Shown here: positions 34,801 to 43,627 of the stretch, piece after piece
Layout of the letters: each line of letters starts with the position of its first letter
How positions within the stretch are numbered: position 1 is the stretch's first letter
Assembly: GCF_900112575.1 (NCBI RefSeq)
Contig: NZ_FOMH01000003.1
Span: forward strand, 124,001 to 188,000
Length of the DNA: 64,000 bases
Reading direction: 5' to 3'
Origin: Flavobacterium phragmitis
Lineage (GTDB): Bacteria > Bacteroidota > Bacteroidia > Flavobacteriales > Flavobacteriaceae
Made by a program: the position numbers and the translations under genes
Notes under the pieces: model-generated
Database searches by the model: none
Told to the model about the DNA's origin: nothing
What the model saw: the letters and a program-made list of their open reading frames with translations, nothing else

Positions 34801-36960
34801 GATTTCGTATTCATAATTTCGGTTGTCCTCAAATAATTGATACAACTTCGAAATTTCTTTTTTAATGTGCGACATCGATTTTGAAAAACCGTATTGCTCT
34901 GCCTTAACCGATTTGGCATACAAAGAATCGGTTTCTACCTTCGGCAAAGCATAAGCTGAAATCTGATTTGGTGTAAAAAATCCGTATCCGTTTTCTGCGC
35001 TTAAAAGGTTTTTCTTTTGCGACGGTTCTAACTGCTCGATAAATTTGGTTTCTTTTTCGGTAATTTTTGGTCTTGCCGAATACGCTTTTACCCAGTCGTT
35101 TACTTTATCGGTCAGTTTATTAATTTTCTGCAATTGCAACATAATATCCAAAGCCGACATACGCTGTTCCATATCGCCTTTTTCTACAATAGTCTCTACA
35201 AAAGAAGTGATGTTTTGGTCTTCCTGTTTGAGTAAAATCGACGTTAGGTTTTTCTTTAAATTGGAATTTTTACGTTTGTACAATTCCTGAAAAATGGCCA
35301 ATTCGTCCGCAGTAAGCGTAAGATTATTTAAAGTAGAAATTGCCGAAGCCACAAGAGATTCTCCTCTGTCTTTTAGGATTTTTAAAGCGAAACTTCTCTG
35401 GAACTCCGTTGGTGCTTTTTTCTCTTTTCCGACGTTGCTTTGGAAACTGTAAAACGAATAACAGTAATAATCGCCCAGAATCTGACGCGTCAGTTTTTCT
35501 CTTAAATTGATAGAAAAACTTTCGAACTGATTTAAAATAAGTTCCAATCTGTCGTTATGATCGCCAATTAAATTGATGGCACACGAATACAAAGTATCTT
35601 TTTCGAACTTCGCATTCAACCATGAAAATACTTTTCCTTCAAAAACTTTTTCTTTTACGGTTATCGTTTCGGCAAGAGTATACACTTTGTTGAAGAAATC
35701 CGGATAATCGGCATTTTCGATATAGAATTTTGATTTGGTATTGGCTTCCAAAAGCATGTTCATTCTTGGAACGGCAAAGGCCAAAACCTGAAGATTTTCG
35801 TCGTCTAAAGCCTTAAAATAAAGAGGCATTTCGATATACGGATCGTTTGTTTCTCCTGCAAATTTCAACGCCAGGCATTTCTTTTCGAGTGTTCCTTTTT
35901 CTAACAATTCGTGCAGAAACGGAGTCGTTCTTTCGACATCCAAAACGCCCTGAACCCAAAGCGCCATATAGGCTTCGTTATTATTTTTACTGCGAATGCC
36001 AGCCGGAATCGTTTCTGGATTCGAGAAATAACCGTAAGCCAAATCGATAATATTGCGAACCGTAGTTTCTTTTTCAGAATCCCAACCCAAACCTGTCCAC
36101 GTATCGATTGCTCTAACAACCGATGAAAAACGGCTCAGTTTATTGTCGATAATCACTTTGATCATATATTGCAAAGCGCCGATGCTTGTTTCGTCCAAAG
36201 CTTCTAAAACCACCTGACGAAGCCCTTCCTGACGCTGAGCCGACAAAAGCAGTTTCTCTACCAGTTCCCAGTTTTCTTTGTTCTCGCTGTTTAAAAGCGC
36301 TTTGATGATATTTCTGGAAACTTTTCCCTGTGGCTCTTTATTGAAAATAATATCTTCAAACAACTGATACAGGTTTTCTTTTTTCAAATCAAGTGCTGAA
36401 GACCACAACATAAACTGATTTCCTGAGTTCGAAATCTCGGTATCAAATCGAATCTGATCTTCGATACTCAAATCGTAATAAACCGTTTTGCTGTCCTGAT
36501 AATGGTATTTGTTGGGCCCGCTGAGCAGAGAACGCAAAAAATTAACCTGATTGATCAACAGGTATTTTTTATTGTTTGGTGCTCTAAAAGAACGTCTTGT
36601 GTAACCGGTCTGATACATTTTTTGAGGCAGTCTGTTCCAGGCTTCTTTTACATAAACCGCATTTTGTTCGCCAAAGAAGAAAACCAAAAGCTCGTAATAG
36701 TTTTTGTCTTCCCAAATATTCTCTTTTACAAGTGCTGTAAACTTGTCGGCCTGTTTAGAACCCAGCGAAATATAATTGCTATAATAATTATCTTCAAGCT
36801 TAAGCAGTTCCAAACCAAACTCGGCCACTTCTTTCTTCAGTTTTGATCCAGAAAATAATTTCGTAACCAGATTACTGTTTACAATTTCCTCCAGTTCTTT
36901 CTTGAATCTCTTAATCGGATTCTCGATTACTTTACTTTTTAATAAATCTTCAATTGTCAT
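31888..36960 (-). CDS. Giant DUF4132 (MolR-like) protein
   Basis: 1690 residues, the largest gene in the window. The N-terminal about 1,150 residues are an alpha-solenoid of HEAT-like repeats (for example V-L-A-F-A-V-P-R-M-N-M-L-L and A-L-K-F-A-G-E-T-N-D-P-Y). The DUF4132 domain is in the C-terminal third, around residues 1230-1400 (M-K-Q-A-S-E-A-L-A-I-R-V-A-L-E-N-L-A-R, Y-P-D-P-V-R-L-T-W-A-M-E). A conserved tail (H-R-G-R-L-F-L-P-F-A-D-D-D-P) ends the protein. DUF4132 proteins are recurrent neighbours of RNA-repair genes, and E. coli MolR is a homologue; biochemical function is not established. It has a long 5' region with a CTATTTT microsatellite. Confidence 0.85.
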   Translation of the reverse strand: MTIEDLLKSKVIENPIKRFKKELEEIVNSNLVTKLFSGSKLKKEVAEFGLELLKLEDNYYSNYISLGSKQADKFTALVKENIWEDKNYYELLVFFFGEQNAVYVKEAWNRLPQKMYQTGYTRRSFRAPNNKKYLLINQVNFLRSLLSGPNKYHYQDSKTVYYDLSIEDQIRFDTEISNSGNQFMLWSSALDLKKENLYQLFEDIIFNKEPQGKVSRNIIKALLNSENKENWELVEKLLLSAQRQEGLRQVVLEALDETSIGALQYMIKVIIDNKLSRFSSVVRAIDTWTGLGWDSEKETTVRNIIDLAYGYFSNPETIPAGIRSKNNNEAYMALWVQGVLDVERTTPFLHELLEKGTLEKKCLALKFAGETNDPYIEMPLYFKALDDENLQVLAFAVPRMNMLLEANTKSKFYIENADYPDFFNKVYTLAETITVKEKVFEGKVFSWLNAKFEKDTLYSCAINLIGDHNDRLELILNQFESFSINLREKLTRQILGDYYCYSFYSFQSNVGKEKKAPTEFQRSFALKILKDRGESLVASAISTLNNLTLTADELAIFQELYKRKNSNLKKNLTSILLKQEDQNITSFVETIVEKGDMEQRMSALDIMLQLQKINKLTDKVNDWVKAYSARPKITEKETKFIEQLEPSQKKNLLSAENGYGFFTPNQISAYALPKVETDSLYAKSVKAEQYGFSKSMSHIKKEISKLYQLFEDNRNYEYEIENYDNSKQTVLLGNTFRTLKNLKDEKDKEVLAKNYPLYEVWSGWFENSGLNERDLFLITLVSNCDRKVWRDFLEKHVFYYKELLPHPNKRGYDWDNAILNILNALKLKYAFKEETDFLIDACTTLYADLPESILEFEYKPGKDQYYYNSDNGNGWQNQGFFDIYLNKINLGDLTKDQENKLWNLYRWRQLNGLERNISYTKPPIHLYATAFEQNLITEGELYEGILEPERISVLTGGTRHYRHFGSEELLVRFPFLVAMIDKIREAFLDVEVKRGDSNTAVTPLVQSFQKIYGINRLVEMLTALGKASLYKGYIYSWSYTELTKQKLFSYLLKRCYPLESDTQKVFNEAVKKAKISEERLIQTAIYAPQWQKFISNYLDWKGLDEGIWWFHAHTKTATYSAVNAELESEMAKFSSIDLQDFKDGAVDKDWFVSAYKKLGKAKWEMLYESAKYVTDGNGHRRARLYADTITGDLKIREVTAKVKDKRDQDYLRVYGLVPLSKASPEKDILARYEYLQQFKKESKEFGSMKQASEALAIRVALENLARNAGYPDPVRLTWAMETKQIQNILSKETEVKLDDVTISLVINKEGKADLVTYKGDKELKSIPPKYKKDKGILELTNYRKTMREQWTRSRKGLEESMIRGDQFLFAEMQNLFEHPIISKHLEKLVFISNEDQIGFYVDGNLVTALGEMISLNEKQTFRIAHCFDLHKHNVWTDYQKYCFDNKLQQPFKQIFRELYVPTPDELKEKSVSRRYAGHQVQPNQTLALLKGRGWKVDYEQGLQKVFHKEGYQVKMYALADWFSPADVESPTLETIEFHSLKDYKNIAFEDVNPRIFSEVMRDIDLVVSVAHVGGVDPEASHSSIEMRAVLLRETLRLFKIKNVEITGNHAIIKGQLAEYSVHLGSAVVHQVPGKYLSILPIHSQHRGRLFLPFADDDPKSAEVMSKVLLFAKDNEIQDPTILSQIDKTYA

Positions 36961-36999
36961 GTTTTTATATTTTAGATTGTTGATTTTAGATTTTTTTTT

Positions 37000-37142
<143 letters not shown>

Positions 37143-37148
37143 CTACTC

Positions 37149-37583
37149 CTACCAGTAACTTCCCGCCAAAAAGGTCAATCTGATAAAGGTTAAGGCTTTG
37201 TTTTTGGATAAATCGATTTCTTCTGAAAGGGTTTCGAGCTGGTCTTCGCCGTAGAAAACAGCGTACATTCCGTCTTCGAAAGCTACAATGGCATTTTCCT
37301 GCGCTTTTGCCAAATCTACTTTATTGTGGTTATAAAGCGCGCCAAAACCAACTTTTCCGGTATCGGTTAAAATGGGAAGGTAATTTTCTTTTGGAAGATG
37401 AATTTTGTCTTCGTCCTCAAACTCAAAAGAAGAAGCATGAAATAATTGTACCTGATACTCTACAATCGATTCGATTAGTTTTTGGGTGGTAATGACAGGA
37501 TTTTCGATATCCAAAGCGATACTTTTTTCCTGAAGTATGGGATGTTTTTTTCCTAATTGTTTAACTGAGATGCTTATATTCAT
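37149..37583 (-). CDS. Hypothetical protein upstream of the DUF4132 gene
   Basis: 144 residues, acidic, no signal peptide. Strand-rich N-terminus (I-S-I-S-V-K-Q-L-G-K-K), a helix at about 33-50 (T-T-Q-K-L-I-E-S-I-V-E-Y-Q-V) and a C-terminal L-T-F-I-R-L-T-F-L-A-G-S-Y-W. No family name can be given with certainty; it is on the same strand as the DUF4132 gene and 188 bases upstream, so it may be its partner. Confidence 0.6.
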   Translation of the reverse strand: MNISISVKQLGKKHPILQEKSIALDIENPVITTQKLIESIVEYQVQLFHASSFEFEDEDKIHLPKENYLPILTDTGKVGFGALYNHNKVDLAKAQENAIVAFEDGMYAVFYGEDQLETLSEEIDLSKNKALTFIRLTFLAGSYW

Positions 37584-37797
37584 CTTTAATCGGCTTTTAT
37601 TTTGAGGTCGTAATGTAAGAATTTTAAATCAGTTTATTCTTAAAATAATGTCTTTTATATGTTAAAAAATATATTAAAAATAAACTCTTGAGCATAATTA
37701 TTTCAAACACATAGAAACATAGTCTTTCCTTATGTATAAAGGCGTTTCACTAATTTAAATGCACATAGTTTAGCTATTTTCAAAGTTTTTTTCGTCT

Positions 37798-37913
37798 AGT
37801 TTGTCATTTCGACCGAAGGGAGAAATCTCCACAAGTAGCTCTACAAAGATTGGCGCTATGCGTTGCGGAGTTACTCGCGAAGATTTCTCGTTCCTCGAAA
37901 TGACAAGATTGTG
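37798..37913. repeat. MITE-like inverted-repeat element, copy 2
   Basis: The left arm is nearly identical to copy 1 (gtcatttcgaccgaagggag), the right arm has diverged (ctcgttcctcgaaatgacaag), and the centre keeps tacaaagattggcg. It lies in the 419-base gap 37584-38002, which holds no gene. Confidence 0.75.
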
Positions 37914-37968
37914 GAAACTTATTGTGTCTAATCTCTTTTATAAAATTACAAACCAATACTAAAAAAAT

Positions 37969-37994
37969 ACCCTGCAAATTGGTATTTGCAGGGT
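37969..37994 (-). terminator. Terminator of the 93-residue gene
   Basis: The 11-bp perfect stem ACCCTGCAAAT/ATTTGCAGGGT with loop TGGT is followed on the minus strand by a run of T. It lies 8 bases after the stop. Confidence 0.85.
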
Positions 37995-38002
37995 TTAAGT
38001 TT

Positions 38003-38284
38003 TTATTGGGCTAATTTACGATTGCTTCTACAAGCCTTATAAATCTGTTTCTCTGAAAATGGCGATAAGGTTTCTACCAGATTACGGCTGGTTCTTAAAC
38101 AGCTCAGTATTTTGTGCCTTAAATTGATATCGTCGCCAAACTCTGTATGCATTAAGAGCTCGAAGATTTCCTGCAAATACAGGGGCTGTTCTTTGTAATC
38201 TCCCTCAAACAATTCGTCTGAAAGGAAATTAATTACGGATGGCACTACATCACGATGTGTTGGTTTTTGATTTTCTTTTGTCAT
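38003..38284 (-). CDS. Small helical hypothetical protein
   Basis: 93 residues, predicted mostly helical (S-V-I-N-F-L-S-D-E-L-F, Y-L-Q-E-I-F-E-L-L-M-H-T, H-K-I-L-S-C-L-R-T-S-R-N). Not recognised. It has its own strong terminator and a long, highly structured leader (38308-38455), so it is a separate, possibly post-transcriptionally regulated unit. Confidence 0.6.
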   Translation of the reverse strand: MTKENQKPTHRDVVPSVINFLSDELFEGDYKEQPLYLQEIFELLMHTEFGDDINLRHKILSCLRTSRNLVETLSPFSEKQIYKACRSNRKLAQ

Positions 38285-38307
38285 TTTTCTGAAAATATTA
38301 AACGCAC

Positions 38308-38455
38308 GAAACCCTCATCTTCGGTTGTGACAAAACATTCTATCGAATGAGATTAGGGCTATCACTAGCTCCAGCAACGTGAATGAGGGCTTCGCTTATG
38401 TTAACTTATAAAGTTTCAAAGTTCTCGATTGCCGATAAAATGTTTTGTCGAGAAC
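38308..38455 (-). promoter_or_regulatory. Structured leader of the 93-residue gene
   Basis: Three long complementary pairs lie in 150 bases: 38329-38339 with 38439-38449 (11 bp perfect), 38308-38318 with 38383-38393 (11 bp, one G-U on the minus strand) and 38421-38428 with 38448-38455 (8 bp perfect). The first two interleave, so they form a pseudoknot or are alternative folds, and the first and third share two bases. That pattern suits a switchable leader, but an insertion of palindromic repeats could also produce it. No known riboswitch class is recognised. Confidence 0.45.
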
Positions 38456-38490
38456 AAAGATATACTTTTATTTAAAAAGAAAGAAAAAGA

Positions 38491-41400
38491 TTACTTAATG
38501 TTTTTATCAAAGAGAATTAAAGGATTATTTCGAATATCATACATTGTCAAGAACCTATAATTTATATCTTTTATAAAACTTAATGGAATTGCTTCTTTTG
38601 TTACAAAAACATATTCTATCGTGAAATTAGAATAATCAATAGTATTAGCAAGCACTTTTAAGGAATTTTTATTTTCAATCAACCATTGCTCTCTCTTTTC
38701 CACTTTTTGAATCCAACCTTTATCGCTTTTCTTAATAAAATTATTTATTTCTCTATTCATTTCATAAGGTGTTCTTGCAAAATTGGTGTTCTTACTTTCA
38801 ATGCAAACAATTTTACTCAAAACATTATCGACTAATAAAATATCAAAATCTCCTAAATCTTTTTCATTTAACAAAATATCCGTTTTTTTAGGACCGATAG
38901 TAACTTCCTTATCAATAATTAAACAATTTAATTTAGATTTAACAAGATTAAATAATTCATCATTAAATTCATCACCTTTTTCTTTATTTATTTTTGATAA
39001 AAATGATCTCATCTTAGTTTTATCTGAATTAAAACGTCCAGAAGATATTATACCATGTAAGCTTACAAAAGAATCATATAATGCTCTAGCTCCAAAATAA
39101 ATTTTTTCTTCATTCTCAACTTTTCTAATTATAAATGGTTTTTGTAATAATGATTTTTTTCTATTAAACCTCCATGGATAGTTTTGATTATTTTCTGAAT
39201 CAAAAAAATTAATTTGATTACTATCATTAACCTTTATTGAAAAGGTATTTATAATCTTTTCAATTTTATCAAAACCTATATTAAGTTTTTTACTCAGAGT
39301 TGAAATGAAACTTTTTTTATGACTTGACATGATTGATCTTTCATTTTCAAAGGCTAAAAATCCACTTTCAAAAATAACATTAATGTAATCATTATAATCA
39401 ACTTCAAATTCTTCCTCGAATACTAATTCATACTCATTTTTTTCAACAACCTCATGACTTTTTGTATTAATTTCAGATAATTTAAAATTTTTATTTATGA
39501 ATTCATTTGAATAATCCAAAATATCTTCTTTAAATTTTTCTTGATAAAATGGTTCAAAATTTAAATTCCTAAAATCTTTGCTTGTGCCTAATCTTCCTGA
39601 TTTTAAAATTGAAATACTAGTATCAGTAATATTAAAAATGTGTTCATCATACATAAATCCCCAGTTAATTATATTACTCATTAAAGCAATGCATTCATCA
39701 AATTTATTACTATCAAATGGAATAGTACCATTTGGAGGATTATCAATAATGTATTCTATTAAACATCTAACACTTAATGAAATTTGATTATTTTTTTGGA
39801 TTTCTTTAGATATCACTTTTTCAATATCACAATGATTTTTAAAACATTCTATTTTCGGCATTAATTCAAATTTTGCATGTTCTCTCTTGAAAATAATTAA
39901 CTCATAAAAACTAAGTAATTTTAAAAGAATATCTTCAAAATCAAATTTAGAAACGGTATTTTTAATTAAACATTCAAAATTATCAATTATCTGTTTAAGT
40001 AATTTTTCTTTTTCAATTCCTTCGAAAATTATTTCTTTTTTCAGATTAGAATATCCTAATGATTCACAAACGTCATCTAATTGCATGTTAACATGGTACG
40101 AAGAAATTCCCCTAGTATATTTTATTAAATTATTAGGATTATTTCGAATATCCATATCAGAAATTTGAAATAATATTTTTTTCTTTTGATTTATAGGCAT
40201 ATACTTTTCAAGAAAAAAATCGATCTCTTCAAAATTTAACTCTAAAACTTGTCGCTTGTCATCATCATAAATCTGCGATAAAATATATAAAATACGCTTT
40301 ATCAATAACCGTTCTCCGAGGTTATCATTACGATATGTTACCTTGTAAAAATATGCATTTAACTTTATTGTAATTTCATTATCATTTGTAAAATAAGTGA
40401 TTTGCTCAAATGGATCTTTAGAGTTATCTAGCTTACCAAATTCCAATTGAATATCCTCAATATAATCAAACTCAATTTTAATTAGTAAAGGTTTTATTTT
40501 ATTAAGTTTCAGTAAGGAGCTTAAATTTGATCCTATTTCATTAAACCAAAAAGCAATAGCAATACAAATTTCAATGCTAAATTGTTTATTATCATTTTCT
40601 TTAAATACAGGTTCTATCCAAATTTCTCGATCAAATGCTCTAGATAATATTTTTTCTGAAAATTTTCCTACATCAATAGTTTTATAAATAGGCAAAGTTG
40701 CAGGAAAAGTTTCTCTTTCAACTGGTAAAAAAATAAAACTCTCATTAAAAGGATAAATCCCGACATGAACATCATTCTTTTGAATTGATTCTGTCTTAAA
40801 AGTAAGAGCATTTCCTATTTCAAAAAACAAATTATCAACTCTATGATTATCATCTAAATAAAAGCTTTCATCATTACCAATGAATACTGATAGATTATCT
40901 AAAAAAGAAGGATTAATTAAATTAATTTTGGATTTTGCTTGTGCAAAATTGTAGAGTGTTAAATTATTTAGTTTACCACTTTTATGAAGTATAACTAATT
41001 CGTCCATTCTAGCTCCTAGATAATTAGATTCTTTATTTAATATTTTATATCCTATTAATTTTGGCCTACCTATTAATAATGTGATATTAAAATCAAAAAT
41101 TTCGAATTTTTTTAAGTCTTCATTATTTATAAAACTATTATACGTCCTTTTTTTGTGCTCTGTAATTTTATCTAGAACATCTTCTCCTAAATAGGGAGTC
41201 AAAGGAAAACTAGAATCAAAATCTTTACCATCATCAAAATGATATGTAACATATGCTAATTTGTCTGTATCAAAAATAAAAAGTCCTTCATATATAGGTA
41301 AGGAAGTTTGTACGAAGTCAAACTTAATTCTATTGTATCCAAAATTTTCTAAAATAAAATTACATTGTTTCCAACATTCTAACGACAATTGTTTAATCAA

Positions 41401-42246
41401 AGCATCAAAACATTTATATTTTATTGCAGTATGATAAATATTAAAAACTATCGCAAAAACAAAATTTGTTGGAGAAACAATCAAATAATGATTATCAATC
41501 TTAATTATTGGTTTAAAAATAATTGGATTTTCATTAACATCATTTGATTTAAAATCCTCTAAAGAAGTATTAAGTATAAAGTTTTCAATTAAATCATTAT
41601 CAATATTGAATTTTTTATATAAATATTCGAAATAATCTTTTGTAAATATAAAGTTATCCAGATTTTCATATATATATTTTTCATTAGGAAAATAAATATC
41701 ATTTGAATCAACATTTACATGTGATAAATTCCTTTTATAATTTAACGAAGAACAAATCAAATTAGAAATTGTCAACATGAAAAATGTTTGTCCTAATGCC
41801 TCTTTATTAAAATCATCTGAAAAAGGGTTTTCATTAGCTAGAACATTAATTAATGATTGCAATATATATACCTGTCCTTCTGTTAAACCCGGGAAAACTA
41901 CCATATTCCCTAAAGGTGTCATTATATTTTCTGTAAATAAATTCTCTGGGGGATCTTCTAAGTGATGATAGGAATAATTTTCAAGCAAATATTCTTTTAT
42001 TTTTTTATAATCGACAGGATTGTTTTCAAAGTTTTCTGTTTTTAAAATTTCCTTTTGAATTTCTTCAAGTCTAATATTTTTACCATGATTTTGAGGCAAG
42101 GATTTAAGCAATGCAATTAGAGTTATAAGTTCCTTTTTATTATAATTGCTAAAAAAATTGCTGTTTTCAAATTTATTCATACAACACCTTTTATATTTCT
42201 TACCACTTTGACATGGGCAAGAATCATTTCTTCCGACTTTTTTCAT
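38491..42246 (-). CDS. Large SEC-C protein with nuclease-like C-terminus
   Basis: 1251 residues. The N-terminus is a SEC-C zinc motif (G-R-N-D-S-C-P-C-x-S-G-K-K-Y-K-R-C-C, residues 5-22), as in SecA tails and many stress proteins. About 1,050 residues of helical and strand sequence of no known family follow. Near residues 1130-1180, G-D-F-D-I-L-L-V-D followed by I-V-C-I-E-S-K-N fits the D...ExK core of a PD-(D/E)xK nuclease. The gene is visibly AT-richer and Asn/Ile/Lys-richer than its neighbours and interrupts the minus-strand RNA genes, so recent transfer is likely. A defence role is inference. Confidence 0.7.
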   Translation of the reverse strand: MKKVGRNDSCPCQSGKKYKRCCMNKFENSNFFSNYNKKELITLIALLKSLPQNHGKNIRLEEIQKEILKTENFENNPVDYKKIKEYLLENYSYHHLEDPPENLFTENIMTPLGNMVVFPGLTEGQVYILQSLINVLANENPFSDDFNKEALGQTFFMLTISNLICSSLNYKRNLSHVNVDSNDIYFPNEKYIYENLDNFIFTKDYFEYLYKKFNIDNDLIENFILNTSLEDFKSNDVNENPIIFKPIIKIDNHYLIVSPTNFVFAIVFNIYHTAIKYKCFDALIKQLSLECWKQCNFILENFGYNRIKFDFVQTSLPIYEGLFIFDTDKLAYVTYHFDDGKDFDSSFPLTPYLGEDVLDKITEHKKRTYNSFINNEDLKKFEIFDFNITLLIGRPKLIGYKILNKESNYLGARMDELVILHKSGKLNNLTLYNFAQAKSKINLINPSFLDNLSVFIGNDESFYLDDNHRVDNLFFEIGNALTFKTESIQKNDVHVGIYPFNESFIFLPVERETFPATLPIYKTIDVGKFSEKILSRAFDREIWIEPVFKENDNKQFSIEICIAIAFWFNEIGSNLSSLLKLNKIKPLLIKIEFDYIEDIQLEFGKLDNSKDPFEQITYFTNDNEITIKLNAYFYKVTYRNDNLGERLLIKRILYILSQIYDDDKRQVLELNFEEIDFFLEKYMPINQKKKILFQISDMDIRNNPNNLIKYTRGISSYHVNMQLDDVCESLGYSNLKKEIIFEGIEKEKLLKQIIDNFECLIKNTVSKFDFEDILLKLLSFYELIIFKREHAKFELMPKIECFKNHCDIEKVISKEIQKNNQISLSVRCLIEYIIDNPPNGTIPFDSNKFDECIALMSNIINWGFMYDEHIFNITDTSISILKSGRLGTSKDFRNLNFEPFYQEKFKEDILDYSNEFINKNFKLSEINTKSHEVVEKNEYELVFEEEFEVDYNDYINVIFESGFLAFENERSIMSSHKKSFISTLSKKLNIGFDKIEKIINTFSIKVNDSNQINFFDSENNQNYPWRFNRKKSLLQKPFIIRKVENEEKIYFGARALYDSFVSLHGIISSGRFNSDKTKMRSFLSKINKEKGDEFNDELFNLVKSKLNCLIIDKEVTIGPKKTDILLNEKDLGDFDILLVDNVLSKIVCIESKNTNFARTPYEMNREINNFIKKSDKGWIQKVEKREQWLIENKNSLKVLANTIDYSNFTIEYVFVTKEAIPLSFIKDINYRFLTMYDIRNNPLILFDKNIK

Positions 42247-42509
42247 ATCTCAAATTTTATTGCATTTCAAAAAACAGTTTTTCACTTATCCTACGTTCTC
42301 TAATTTATATTTCTTGTTTAAAGTGTATTGTTTTAAACAAATCACTAGTTATCAAAAATGGATATTTTTTCATTGATAAAATTACGGTTTTCCATATCCA
42401 ATGTAATTATTGTGCATTCCCATCTCTCAAATATATACAAACAAAAAGCCTCCAAACCAAGTACAAACCCCTGATTTAAAAGCCAACAAATAATCTTTAT
42501 AATTAAATT

Positions 42510-43307
42510 CTAAATCCAAAAAAAACTTTTAGAATTCCTAGTCGTTTCCTCCGCTACTTTAGCTAAAGTAATCCCCTTAAACTGTGCAATTGTTCCCGCA
42601 ACATACGGCAGAAAAGCAGGTTCGCAACGGCGTTCGTGGTATTTCTTTAAGAGACTGTTCGGGACATTTTTAGGAAGCATAAACGGCGCATCGGTTTCAA
42701 TCATCATTCGGTCGAGCGGTACATACTGAATGACTTCTTTTAAATGACTGAAACGTTTGGCATCTGAAATCGCTCCCGTAAAACCCAGATAAAATCCGTT
42801 ATCGAGATAGGTTTTGGCTTCCTGCAACGTTCCCGTAAAACAATGCACAACGGCTTTTGGCAGTTTCGGCAGATAGTCTTTTGTGATATTCATAAACGAA
42901 CTAAAAGCGCTTCTTTCGTGCAAAAACAACGGTTTCTGAACTTCAATCGCCAATTCGAGCTGGGCTTTGTAACATTCTTCCTGTTTGTTTCGGGGCGAAA
43001 AATCACGATCAAAATCGAGTCCGCATTCGCCAACGGAAACGACGTGTTTCAGTTCTAATAATTTCCTGAGTTTTGAAATGCTCTGCGCATCAAAACTCTT
43101 CGCATCATGTGGATGTATTCCCGCCGTAGCGTACAACACGCCCGGATACTGCCTCGCAATCTTTGCAGATTCTTCGTTATTTCGTACGCTGGTGCCTGTG
43201 AGTATCATTTGCGATACATCGGCGTCGAGCGCGTCTTGTACGACATCGTCTATGTCGTTTTGGAATTGCTTATTCGTTAAATTAATTCCTATGTCTATAT
43301 AATTCAT
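42510..43307 (-). CDS. tatD: TatD-family metal-dependent nuclease
   Basis: 265 residues, the normal TatD length. It opens Y-I-D-I-G-I-N-L-T-N-K-Q-F, matching E. coli TatD (FDIGVNLTSSQF) rather than YcfH/TatD-like paralogues that start with D-x-H-x-H. Other metal-site motifs are G-I-H-P-H-D-A, G-E-C-G-L-D-F-D-R-D-F-S, H-C-F-T-G and I-E-T-D-A-P-F-M-L-P. TatD is a 3'-5' exonuclease acting on single-stranded DNA and RNA. It lies 320 bases downstream of rtcB on the same strand, so RNA end processing before ligation is a sensible inference. Confidence 0.9.
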   Translation of the reverse strand: MNYIDIGINLTNKQFQNDIDDVVQDALDADVSQMILTGTSVRNNEESAKIARQYPGVLYATAGIHPHDAKSFDAQSISKLRKLLELKHVVSVGECGLDFDRDFSPRNKQEECYKAQLELAIEVQKPLFLHERSAFSSFMNITKDYLPKLPKAVVHCFTGTLQEAKTYLDNGFYLGFTGAISDAKRFSHLKEVIQYVPLDRMMIETDAPFMLPKNVPNSLLKKYHERRCEPAFLPYVAGTIAQFKGITLAKVAEETTRNSKSFFWI

Positions 43308-43417
43308 ATTTTTTGTTTTTTTGCCACAAAGGCACTAAGACACAAAGTTTTTTATTCTTTGGTCTATAATTATTATTTTAATCTCGCAAAGTCGCTGAGT
43401 CGCTAAGTTTTTTTTTA

Positions 43418-43595
43418 TTTCACGCAGATTTTAGACAGATTTAAGCAGATGCACGCAGATTATTTATAAAAAATCATTTTAAATCTGCTGGAATCTGCAA
43501 AATCTGCGTGAAAAATCTTTGCGAACCTTGCGTAATTCTTAGCTAACTTTGCGGTTAAAATTACCACAAAGCTGAGACGCACTGCAGTGCGTCTC
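43418..43595. repeat. Intergenic palindromic repeats between rtcB and tatD
   Basis: tttcacgcagatttt (43418) is mirrored by aaatctgcgtgaaa (43500-43513), with inner gcagattta copies. A 22-base perfect palindrome, GAGACGCACTGCAGTGCGTC plus TC, is at 43574-43595, and GCCACAAAGGCACTAAG-type sequence is at 43320-43350. All are common Flavobacterium intergenic elements; the gap 43308-43627 has no gene. Confidence 0.7.
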
Positions 43596-43627
43596 TACAC
43601 TGAACACTAAAAGCTGATCACTGACCA

